Shown piece after piece: positions 9,739 through 19,401 of a stretch of 25,697 bases of DNA; position 1 is the first letter of the stretch; the number at the start of each line of letters is the position of its first letter. The position numbers and the translations under genes were made by a program. The notes below the pieces were generated by a model that saw only the letters and a list, made by a program, of their open reading frames with translations, ran no database searches and was not told where the DNA came from. The stretch is from NCBI GenBank assembly GCA_903772945.1, contig CAICTM010001620.1:1-25697 (forward strand), given 5' to 3'. This stretch comes from Seminavis robusta. Taxonomy: Eukaryota; Bacillariophyta; Bacillariophyceae; Naviculales; Naviculaceae.

Positions 9739-12700
9739 CACTCCTGCACGGTTCCATAAAGGATACCTGGGAACGAAAATTAAGTTAATGATGGTTGCTC
9801 CATAAGGAACAGTGGTTGGTCGAGAGAGACAATTGCTAGGTGGCTTGGCATTCCGCTTGGTGGCGAGAAGCTTTGTCATCCATAGCAGTGTTGACAAATC
9901 TGTCCCAGTCAATGTGGACATGTGGACAGTGTCGTCATGAAAAGCCATTGTGGCTACCACTCCTGTGAGTGTTGCCACTCCTGTATGACTTGCTGTGGCA
10001 GTTGGTGCCATCACTTGATTTTGCTGTATTCGAAACTGGGAAGTTCCGATCACTTGTTGAACCGTGGACTGGGAAGTTCCGGTCACTTGGTATTGCTGTA
10101 GCTTGGAAACTAGGAAGTTCCGGCTGCATTGTCGTAGACTCAAACTGTGCCCTTGACTGGCGGTGTAGACTGAACTGGACATCGATATGCCATGGTCTCA
10201 ATCGCCAATGATGTGTGGAAACATCAAGTCATTCAGCTTGGTACTGGATTGGGAAATCAGGTGAGCATGCGTCTGTGCAATATCTTGGTAGCTATCTGGA
10301 GTCAGCTTGTTGTTCATTGGAATGGAACGTGAGCTGTCTCTTCTTGGTGTATGTCCAAGAAGTGTTGGTTGTCCTGCTGTTGTCTTTTTCAGAGGAATGG
10401 AATCCTCTTCTTCCCAGCTGTGGAAGCTTCTTCCTTCATCACGGCCTCCTCTTCTTTGGAATCGAATGGCTGTGACTTGTTGTACATGAATGTGTGCTTG
10501 CTTGATGTGGACCTTGGTTTGCACCTCTTGTAGATGGATGCTGGCAACTTGTGGCGTTCCGTCGAACTGTTGCTTGCTTGAGCTGGTTCCATGGTGGAAC
10601 TGTTCCTGTGGAACTGTGGGAATCCTCTGCAGAAGATATCCCGGTAGCACTGGTGTGTGGCTACCCTTGCTTGAGTAAGCTTGCTCTGCCTAGATAGGCT
10701 TCTGTGGTCGCACTTACAATTTCATGATGGATCTTCTGAGTCGATCCCGAGAGTCAAACTGAATCGATCTCGTGGTCGCTGCTTGTGACTCGATCGCTTC
10801 GTGTCATTCGATCTGGCATGATCGTTTCTTGTCAGTCGATCTGGTGTGTCAATCTGGATAGATCGATCGGAGAATTCAAAGGAAGGTTGAAAAAGGTTTG
10901 AGACTGTGGTTTTGGTGGGTACAACTTTATCAATACCACTCCTGCTGTCACTGTTGGCACACTTCTGTGAGCTAGCTGTGGCAGGACTTGTACTTGTTGT
11001 AGCCAAAGCTGGCTTGGTTGGTTTGGACATTGGATGCACCTTGGGGTTGCTATGGAGCTAGAGGTGTGGTCCTCTAAGATTCCTGGGAATCGATAGCACT
11101 CAAAGTGTCTATCTGTGCTTTGGTAAGCAGACTCCTGCCTTGGGAAGGCTGTGTAATCCTGGTCTCACGTCGTCGTGCCGACTGGCTTGCAATGAGTCCA
11201 AAACAAACCTTGGAAGTGGTTGCTCGGCATCCTGCTTGGTAACGAGAAGCTGAGCGGTGGTGACGAGACAATACGGTCATTGTCATCATCGGAAAAGTCT
11301 TTGTGGCTGGCACTCCTTCTGAGAGTGGTGCCACTCCTGGAAGATTGGTGTCGGATGATACCGCCACTTGGTGTACCTGCGGCTCAGACTGGGAAGTTCG
11401 GCTGCATTGACACTTGATGGGGCTGGAAGCCCTTCGTAGATGGAAGCTGGTTGAAGGCTTCTGGAAGTCGTAGACTTGTGGGAAGTGATGCCCTATTGGA
11501 AGGTGCATGGAAGCTGGAAATGATGTAGCTTGGAAGTCACGGACTTGTTGGGTTCGACTGAACCCTAGTTCTTGGATGGTCTCGATGTCTGAAGATGGAA
11601 TGAGGAAATGGTTGAGTTATTGTTTCCTCTTGTCATGGTTGTTTATACTCATGTGAGACTCGTGACTGCTGGTGTCGTCACTCGTGGTGACTGGTGCCGT
11701 CACTTATTGGTACACTTGGTACCGTTCTTTGGTGTTGCCGTAGCTGAGACTGGCAAGTCAGGCTATAGCAACACTTGGGAGAACTGTTGTAGTAGCTGGA
11801 ACTAGGAGGAAGTTCCTTGCCACAATGATACTTTGAGTTGGGGCTGGAAGCCCTTGGAAGTTTGGAAACTTGTAAGGAAGTATTCGGTAGTAGTTGTGGA
11901 TGCTCCAGCTTGATGGGCTCCACTGGACCTGGACGTGTCACGGTCGATGATGGTTCGATGGTGATGTAGTCGGTAGATCCTTTGGTTGATGATGCCACTG
12001 CTCTTACACTCCTGTGAGATGGCTGTGGCAGTAGTTGTTCGTAGTTGTATCTTCTGTAGGCTTGATTTGTTGTACTCATGTACTTCTGTTGTTGGTGTGA
12101 GACTAAGGTTGGTTGCAATCTCTGTACAGTAGTTGCAGTGGAGCTGAGGTGTGCACCCTCTTGTTGTTTCTGTTGATCAGGTTTCCTCTTGTAGGTCAAA
12201 CTCTGTCTGCTCCTGCCATCCTGTGGCGTGGTTCCTTGTCTTGTGAACTCTTGAGTGGCTTGCTTGTAGCTAGCTACTCGGTTCAACGTTCACTGTCGTT
12301 CTGCTGTTGTTGCAGTTGCCGTTATTGTAGATGCGCTGTGGATGTAGCCATTGATGGTAGTTGGCCGTGTAGTTGTGGCCATTGTTATGGCCATTGATGG
12401 TTACGGCATTGCCTATAAAGGCGGATGTTATGATGATTTTGTTTGTAGGATTGTAGGTTTTGGATTTGGGTACCCTCACACTCCTGTGCACTTGCTGTGA
12501 TCAAATAGCAAGGGCATGGTCTTGTAATGGTATCTGTTGTTGCCTACCTAGAGGGTGTTGTTGCCTCAGGTTTGCCTGTAATCATGAAGGAAGTGCTGTG
12601 GATTAGTTGCACAATACACATTCCATAAAAGGTAGTAGGAGGTGCTGTGGCTGGGATGTCACAATACACACTCCATGAAAGGAGAGGAGGTGCTGAGTGT

Positions 12701-14457
12701 AAACTCAATGCAACTCCAAAGAAAATATTTGATGCAATGGGAGGCACTCCTGTGCTTCCTGTAGCTTGCACTGCTGTTGCGGTAGCTTGTGTGCCGGTAT
12801 CTAGCTAGCTATCTGCATGACATGCTGCTCCTATAGCTAACGTTGACCGGTAGCTGCTTGACCGGTAGCTGCTTGGATTCGCCGTAGAATCCTCTTGTTG
12901 CCGACGTACGGAGAGATCTGGAGATCTGGCTCCGTACACTCCTGGAAGGATACTGTTCGCAAAAAGATACCTTTTTCGCCTGGCTGTGACGTTCAGCGGC
13001 TTGTGGCTGCTGTTCGGTGAACAGCTTGGCTTGTTCTTTGCCATTCCGTGGAAAAGGCTGCACAAACCACAAATTTCGTGTCGGCACTTCGGCAACAAGT
13101 TCTTCTCTTGTTGCCGATTGACACAATGGCACTATTGTTGCTATTGTTGCTATCGGTATCATCGGCCGATGGCTGTAACAGTAGCGTGAGCGACTGACTA
13201 GTAGTAGCCGCCAGCTAACAGTAGCGGTTGCTGTTCTGCTTGTTCTTGTGTGTGAGTAGTAGCGATCGTTCGATCGCTTCGGTCGTCTTGTTCTTCGCTG
13301 CTGGTGGAAATTGCAAAATTCGCTCTTATTCGAACAAATAGCAGCGACTGGCTAGGAGTAGCCGTCGTTGTTCTCGTTCCTGTAGTAGTAGCCGTTGTCG
13401 TGGTTCGATCCATTGATCATTGACTGGCTGCTACCGTACGGTTTTTCCTTCAATTTTGCTTGACTGTGCCGATGGATGCAAGAACTTGTTTCCGGTTGCA
13501 TTCGGCAGCTTGCACTCTTAGGGCCTGTTGCGCTAGTGTTCAAAGCACAACTTGCTGTATGACAGTCCTGCTGTGGGACCTGTCGTTGCCGTGTAATCGG
13601 CCTGGCAATTCGTCTTGTTTGTGCGACGGGAAATCTTCGCACCTCTCTTTTAGTAGCCTCTTTCAATGGCTCTCTTATTGAGGATAGGAGCACTCCCACG
13701 GAAGTACCTCTGTGGTTCCTGTTGGAACTTGTTATCTCGTTCCTCTTCCGGTTGACACAACTTTGCTGTTCGTGTCGCTCTTCTTGGCTTGCACGGTTCG
13801 TTTCCGTACTAGTACACTTGGCTTCGTACAGTGCGGCAGCTCTCAATCGACGCGGTGGCATGCAGTCGATCCGATAAGCTTGCCTACTTGGTGGCTGTGT
13901 TCTGCTCACTCCTTTGAGCTTGCTTCCGGATGACACTCCTCGTCGTGTCACTTCTGTAGGCTTCGTGCGACGGCTCTGTGAGCTAGCTTGTTCGTGTTGC
14001 GTTCCTGCTCACTCCTGTGAGCTGGATGTTCTTGTTTGTAGATGGGCTTGGTACGGTCACACCGCAGCACCGGTACAACACAATTAGCTCTTTAGCAGAT
14101 CTTCAATCGTTCGGAATTCGCTCAATTCCTGTTGGATTCGCTTCGTTCAAGCAATAGGGTGACGTAGTTAGTGATGTTCTTTTGGTTGGTACAATACGTT
14201 CTGGCTGATTCGATTGTCTTCTGGAGGACCGATCGCGCCGGTGTAGTCAATGTGTCGGCGTGCAAGGCACGATTTCATGTTGCCTTTTTTCCTGCTAGGC
14301 TGTTGGGATAGCTCTCTTGCTGAGGCTAGAGCCCTTTTTGCCTGAGCCGTTTGCTACACCTGTTGCCTTTACCTTAGCTTGATATCATGCAATAGGATGT
14401 CGATATTGACTTCGCCATTGGCGAAACCTCGAACTCAAAAGCGCTTCTTGGAAATAG
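9739..14457 (-). other. Interior of element B, right-arm copy: no recognisable gene
   Basis: This is the mirror of 2149-6788, and the CACTCCTG motif recurs on this strand. Counterparts of the left-arm chance frames exist at 13951-13352, 12286-11678 and 10650-10198. They are truncated or shifted at different places by single-base indels and give no recognisable domain. Confidence 0.7.
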
Positions 14458-14712
14458 TGTTGGTTGCTAGTAACACTCTAGCTTAGTAAAGGTAAAATAC
14501 TGTTTTACTGTTAAGCTATTTCCAAGAAGTGATCTTTCTCCATGTTTTCTGGGATTGATTCAACTTCAAAGGATATAGTGAAGGGGGTGACCATATAGAT
14601 CAGTTAAACTCCCCATGTATGTAACTAGAGAATAGATATAGATATCCCCTATCAACTAGATTGGGATAAACGACTAATTTGTATTGAGGTGTCTGTAATA
14701 CAACCTCCAACA
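14458..14712 (-). repeat. 5' LTR of element B (right arm)
   Basis: This is 255 bp, the mirror of 1896-2148, with TGTTGG at one end and CCAACA at the other. The outer stem GCTTCTTGGAAATAG (14443-14457) pairs with CTATTTCCAAGAAGT (14516-14530) inside the LTR, repeating the hairpin at 2077-2163. The element A integrase frame begins 1-2 bases after the LTR. Confidence 0.9.
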
Positions 14713-14713
14713 T

Positions 14714-17712
14714 CAAATTCGCGACTGTCCCGTCAAGCTCGAGGACATCGATCGCGCCGAATTAATTTTCGGGAGCGACATCGGCAAGGCCAAGGGCTCT
14801 ACTACACGCCGACGCCCGCCACCAGTGACCGACAGTATTCATACTGTACCGGATGAGCTGGTGGCACCACACAGGTTCCTGACCGGATGCATGGATGTGT
14901 TTTATGTCTGTGAGATTGCCTTCTAGCATTCACTGACTTGCAAATCGACACCGCGAATCAGCCTACCTGACCAACAGGAAAGGAAATCATTCTATGCCGC
15001 CATCGACAAGATTTTTGATCGTACGGAAATAATGATTTCAAGATCCAAGAAATACAGTGCGACCTGGAGTTCAAGAGCCGATGGATCCTGTCAAGAACGA
15101 CTGGAGCTCAAGCCAACCATGGAGCGGTCAGACTCACAGTGGTCCCCCGAGCGGAACATCCGAAACTTGAAGGAGCGCATCCGCGCACCTGGCATTCAAC
15201 CCCGTTCATGGTGATGCCAAAGGTGATGATTGTGGAATTGGTTAGATGTAATTTTAAACTCAACCTTCCCCGCGCTTGATGGCATCTCTAAAGTGTATCC
15301 TCCCAGCAGATCTTGGAGGGCGGACCACAGCTACAAAGAATATTCAGTACACTTTTGGGAGCTATTGTCTCGCTTCACACGAACCGACAAGCTCAATTCC
15401 ATGGAGCCCCGCGATTGGATTGCATCTATCTCCGTCATTGATGGACAACCACCAGGTGGACACAGTGTGATGGACCTCGTCACCTTTGAGGTGATCACGC
15501 GACAGCATGTCCGCATCCTGCCGATGCTCGCTCAGTCATTGATGCTGTCGAAAAAAGGCATACGGTGAGGGTAAGAAACCACTAATCTTTCACAACCGTG
15601 ACTTTGTGGAATTTTTACCTGTAGGTTTGCCTGACGGAGTGGATGGTGTCAATGGAAATGAGAGCTACCTCCAAGTCTATGGAGACTCTTCGGACGAAGA
15701 TTCAGTGAATCCACGGAATCAGATGAAAATTCTGAGGATGGGAACGCCCCAGGGCTAGTACCAGGCATCCAAACAGTATGCCACAGACATTGACTCGATG
15801 AAGAAGGAGAAGAGGATTCCAAGGAATCCCACAAGCACAAGTCCAGACAACCCTACAGTGAAAGACGGCACCAGCAGTGGATACCAATGATGGGAACCTC
15901 GCTGGACCAGCCAAGCTTCCAAGCTTCCTCGAGTTGAATTAGACGCTCAGCTCGGGTCGCCACAGCCGAAGCAAAGAAAGGAGTCACCTTCGTCCAAGAT
16001 GACGAAGCGAAGCAACCACTACTGTATGAGACAGAGCAAAGCAAACATCTAGCTTTGTTTATGGACTCCTGTAATCACAAGGAGTGCCACAGCAGAAGTC
16101 AAGGATGAGAGCAGCCACGCCCAACAACATCTTCTACCCAAGGGTCTGAAAGTGTGTGGGCAACAAAGCCAGAAAGGCGGCGCTCAAAGAGATGGACCAG
16201 CTACACAGCAGAGGTGTGTTTCAGTCCAGTCGACCCAAACAATGCAGTGATTCTGAATTGAAAAAGGCACAAATGGCACTCATGTTTGTGATGAGAAAAG
16301 GGATGGCACGGTCAAGGCCGTGCAGTCTACAATGGGAAACCTACCAGGGTGTACCATCAGAAAGAAGATGCCAGAAGTCCAACAGTTTCACTGAGGGTTT
16401 GATGTTATCCTGTGTGTCGATGCATCTGAAGATAGGGATGTGATGTCCTGGATGTTCCAATGCGTTCATCCAAACCCAATGCCAGAAGTCAAACAAGTGA
16501 AGACAGGGTCCTCATGATCATTAGGGAACCCTTGCAGACTTACTTGTCGAAATTGATCCTGACACATATATGCCTCTTTCCTGACATACAAGAAGGGACG
16601 ACCAGTCTCTATGTCGTTGTGGAAAGAGCATCTACGGAATGGTTTTGCAGCATTACTCTGGTACAGCTCTTCAGGAGCGACCCGAACAAATTGGATTTGT
16701 GTTCAACATACGATCCTTGTGTGGCAACCGCATGATCGAAGGTACCAACAAACAATTCGATTTCATGTTATGACCTAATGTCAAGCCACAGAATGAAGTT
16801 GGTGAATAACCAAACTCTGAATGGTTCAACGCTAGGTAGGAACCTATGGAGCCGTGAAAGCAACCCGTGGTCCCAAGCATGACTACTTGGGGATGGCGGT
16901 GGACTTTTCCGATCCAGGCAAGGTAGTCATTGACATGATTGACTATCTAAGAAGATGATCTTGGAGTTCCCGGTGGACTTCAGCAAATGAAGAAGGTGCA
17001 GCGGGCACCTGCCGATTTATTTCAGTTCTGGTGATGGAGCTCTTTGGATGACAAGACCAAAGAAATCTATCACACCAACGCAGCCAAGCTGTTTGTTCGC
17101 GTGCAAGAGAGCACGACCAGATGTTCAAACACTGACAATTGTTCTCTGTACACGTGTGAGGAATCCCACAGTTGATGACTGGGGCAAGTTGATCCAAGGA
17201 TTGAATTCCTGGACCAAACAGTGGGGACAATTGATACTCCAGTTGATGATATCCGTGTATCACTTGGTGGGTGGATGATCATTTGCAGTCCATCCTGATT
17301 ACCTTCCATACAGGAGAGTCATGTCCTTTGAAGAGGAGCGTGCTTTCTGTATCCGCGAACAGAAGCTCAACTCAAGAAGCAGCACTGGAAGCGGAACTGA
17401 TTGGAGCTGACGATGTCATGTCGCCCATGTTGTGGGCAAAGTTGTCCTTGAAGAGCAGGGGATCGTTGTGAAGACAACATCCTTATGCAGGACAACAAAA
17501 GCACGATTTCTGCAGAGAATGGCAAAGGCAGTTCGGGCAAAAGAACTCGGCTATCAACATTCGTTTCTTTTTTATTCATTATCAGATTGGGAAAGGCAAC
17601 CTTAGATGTTTGTACTGCCCAACCTTGGAATGCGTGGAATTTTTTCAGAAGCCCCTTCAGGGCAAGCTCTTCCACGAGCACAGGGCTTTCATCATGGGGC
17701 ATCCACCCCTTG
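14714..17712 (+). pseudogene. pol: Ty1/copia pol of element A: integrase, RT, RNase H (frameshifted)
   Basis: The region opens with RDCPVKLEDIDRAELIFGSD (pre-integrase/integrase N-terminal style). The integrase core and its C-terminal region run to ~15560, followed by an acidic linker. RVT_2 follows (KAALKEMDQLHSR ~16170, a VDASEDRDVMS-like core ~16410, IYGMVLQHYSG ~16640, YDPCV ~16710). The RT active-site region around 16767-16775 reads CATGTTATGAC, one base short of an HVDD codon series. Then come KHDYLGMAVDFSDPGKVVID (~16880), KRARPDVQT (~17110), RNase H with QDNKST and GKGSSGKRTR (~17485-17550), and a C-terminal tail. Dozens of small indels break the frame. Gag and protease are absent upstream because element B abuts integrase. 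Gene order integrase-RT-RNase H identifies Ty1/copia. Confidence 0.88.
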
Positions 17713-17740
17713 TTTGATTGCCTATTTATTTTATTCGTTC

Positions 17741-17773
17741 CACGGTAGCCACTTAGGGCACCGTGCAGGAGTG
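17741..17773 (+). promoter_or_regulatory. 3' hairpin and polypurine-like tract of element A
   Basis: CACGGT (17741-17746), bulged A, GCC, loop ACTTAG, GGC, ACCGTG (17760-17765), then CAGGAGTG (17766-17773) immediately before the LTR at 17774. The 8-nt spacing to the LTR is the same as in element B. One stem pair differs between the elements (G-C here, T-A in B) without loss of pairing. Confidence 0.65.
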
Positions 17774-18037
17774 TGTTGGAGGAAACATACCTGACACCTC
17801 TTTACTATTGACTCGTGTATTAATCATCTAGTCCGGTTCATGTAAATTCATCATGCAAGGAACCAAGGGAGTTTTAGTCTAAAGTGCTACGGGGGTCCTT
17901 ATATCATTCAATCACAAGAATTGCTATGCACCACCAGAAATCCTCACTTTTGCTTTCAGTGTTGTTTGCTAGTAATACTGCAGCTTATTGGGAGTAATTT
18001 GGTTTTAGATTAAGCTGAAAAGCAAAAGTGAGGATTT
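17774..18037 (+). repeat. LTR of element A with hairpin end (3' boundary uncertain)
   Basis: It starts TGTTGGAGG, followed by ACACCTC at a spacing close to that in the B LTR. The rest is diverged but similarly AT-rich. Near its end an inverted repeat (17938-17959 with 18015-18037, 22 bp with one bulged base) encloses a 55-nt loop. That loop matches the B loop (TGTTGxTTGCTAGTAAxACT...AGCTTA...TTAAG) but in the opposite orientation relative to the LTR start. No clean CA end can be assigned. The inverted repeat runs directly into an integrase fragment, so this LTR is not followed by ordinary flanking DNA. Confidence 0.6.
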
Positions 18038-18039
18038 TC

Positions 18040-18477
18040 GAATTGGTGTACGATGTTAATTGTAAACTCAACCTCTTCCCCGCGCTTGACGCCGACGCCC
18101 GCCACCAGTGACCGACAGTATTCATACTGTACCGGATGAGCTGGTGGCACCACACAGGTTCCTGACCGGATGCATGGATGTGTTTTATGTCTGTGAGATT
18201 GCCTTCCTAGCATTCACTGACTTGCAAATCCGACACCGCGAATCAGCCTACCTGACCAACAGGAAAGGACAATCATTCTATGCCGCCATCGACAAGATTT
18301 TTGATCGGTACGGAAATAATGATTTCAAGATCCAAGAAATACAGTGCGACCTGGAGTTCAAGAGCCTGATGGATCCTGTCAAGAACGACATGGAGCTCAA
18401 GCTCAACCATGGAGCGGCTCAGACTCACAGTGGTCCCGCCGAGCGGAACATCCGAACCTTGAAGGAGCGCATCCGCG
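18040..18477 (+). pseudogene. Third, permuted copy of the element A integrase fragment
   Basis: Bases 18040-18089 match the integrase segment at about 15231-15274. They are joined directly to a copy of the upstream segment 14809-15190 (18090-18477), so the order is reversed relative to pol, as at a tandem-duplication junction. The second part is an unbroken frame with CMDVFYVCEIAFLAFTD (first catalytic Asp), IQCDLEFKSLMD (second Asp) and GPAERNIRTLKERIR (Glu), the complete DDE set. It stops abruptly at 18477, where unrelated sequence begins. Compared with the copy at 14809-15190 it differs by about ten 1-2 base insertions and almost no substitutions. Confidence 0.85.
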
Positions 18478-18679
18478 AGGTCATCTTCTCATTGATCTTA
18501 CCAGAAATCTCTTGCAACTGTTTGACAACATTCTCTCCCTTCTCATCCTGTACGGACTGCACGGTCTTTATGGCTTCAAGTTCCTTCTTGGCTTCTTCCG
18601 CCTTTCTTTCTGCCTCTGCTGCCTTGGCTTCAGTCAGGTTGAGGCGCTCCTCGAGGTCCTGCAACTTCCTGGCAGACAT
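18478..18679 (-). CDS. Coiled-coil ORF, 3'-truncated, function unknown
   Basis: It begins with ATG at 18679 (minus strand) and encodes about 67 residues before running into the antisense of the integrase fragment. The sequence MSARKLQDLEERLNLTEAK and an Ala/Glu/Lys-rich stretch after it are highly charged with heptad spacing, a likely coiled coil. The same frame continues upstream past one TGA, with KAPWEQLIVDKKPPQ and IWYQGLH (about 18820-18710). The gene may therefore be larger and broken, or the TGA may be a 5' untranslated stop. The family is not recognised; it could be a host gene or a retroelement gag-like ORF. Confidence 0.4.
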
Positions 18680-19284
18680 CTTGCTTCCTTGTGAAGTCTT
18701 CTTCCTGTCTCAGTGGAGACCTTGGTACCAAATGCTCCTCTGCGGAGGCTTCTTGTCGACGATCAATTGCTCCCATGGAGCCTTCAGAGAATCTCCCTTG
18801 GAGACTTCTTCAAAACTTACTTGCTGTAATGAAGTGAATGCAACCTCAATTCACACAAGCAACAACCTGCTCCAACAGATGACAAGTCCTTCCGGGCCCT
18901 GAAGTACTTGCCTTGTTTGGAGAAGGGATGAGGCTGCTTCTTGACAGAGGTAGCGCAAGTGAGGGTTAGTCAGATTGCTTGGGCTCAATAACCAGTAAAG
19001 GATATTGTATTTTGCTATTTGTTGTTTTAAGACAATTTACCTTTGAAATTGTGAGCTCAAAAATGGGGATTTTGTTTGTTGTGTTTCTGATTTTACAGCA
19101 TGGGAAACAGGGTAGAATGACCAACAATGACCTTTTATCAGTACCAGTCTCACAGCAAACAGGTAGCCTTGGACAGTCATCAGTCTGGGGTCACAGTCAT
19201 TGACACTTGCACATTGCCCCCAAGACTAGCATTGCCCCAAGACTAACCAATTGCCTTGTTGTTGGTCAACTGCTCAACTGCCCA
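18680..19284. other. Gene-poor stretch between A-derived sequence and element D
   Basis: Only short open frames are seen. Around 18820-18710 on the minus strand about 48 codons are in frame with the coiled-coil ORF but separated from it by TGA. Around 18990-19130 the sequence is T-rich. No LTR end, RNA gene or recognisable protein is visible. The break between the A fragment and D material lies somewhere here. Confidence 0.5.
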
Positions 19285-19401
19285 CACATTGCCCTTCAAC
19301 ATTCTCCAGGACCACAACTGCCTCACATTGCCCTTCAACCATCTTCAGGATCACAACTGCCTTGCATTGCCCTTCAACATTCTTCAAACAGTGAACTGCC
19401 C
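19285..19401. repeat. 39-bp tandem repeat, three copies
   Basis: The units 19285-19323, 19324-19362 and 19363-19401 each begin CACATTGCCCTTCAAC or TGCATTGCCCTTCAAC and end AACTGCC. The period is divisible by three. On the minus strand one frame is open across all copies (13-residue unit VEGQC-A-VV-L), starting at a possible ATG at 19402 and ending after about 43 codons. No function is known. Confidence 0.85.

Larger units (their letters stand above)
9482..14712 (-). mobile_element. Non-autonomous element B, right-arm copy
   Basis: This is the full mirror of 1896-7035 at about 5.23 kb. It is about 90 bp longer, almost all from scattered small indels. It is flanked by gag on one side (9481) and element A integrase on the other (14714), exactly as in the left arm. 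It is the same locus seen on the other strand, not an independent insertion. Confidence 0.85.
1..16601. repeat. Giant inverted repeat (palindrome), arms 1-8245 and 8264-16601
   Basis: The reverse complement of the first ~90 bases reappears at about 16510-16601. Collinearity holds at every landmark: pol, B 5' LTR, B interior, B 3' LTR and gag, up to the axis. The arms are about 8.24 and 8.34 kb and differ mostly by 1-3 nt insertions and deletions with few substitutions. The left arm is cut by the window edge, so the palindrome may extend further left. Every feature in 1-8245 is mirrored on the opposite strand in 8264-16601 and should be counted once. The structure is seen directly. Whether it exists in the genome or arose in sequencing or assembly is inference; an artefact is favoured. 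Confidence 0.97.

Noticed and set aside
18425..18679. Minus-strand coiled-coil frame extending to 18425
   Set aside because: The last ~18 residues are antisense of the integrase fragment; only 18478-18679 is kept.
19285..19401. CRISPR-like array
   Set aside because: The 39-bp units are contiguous with no spacers; simple tandem repeat.
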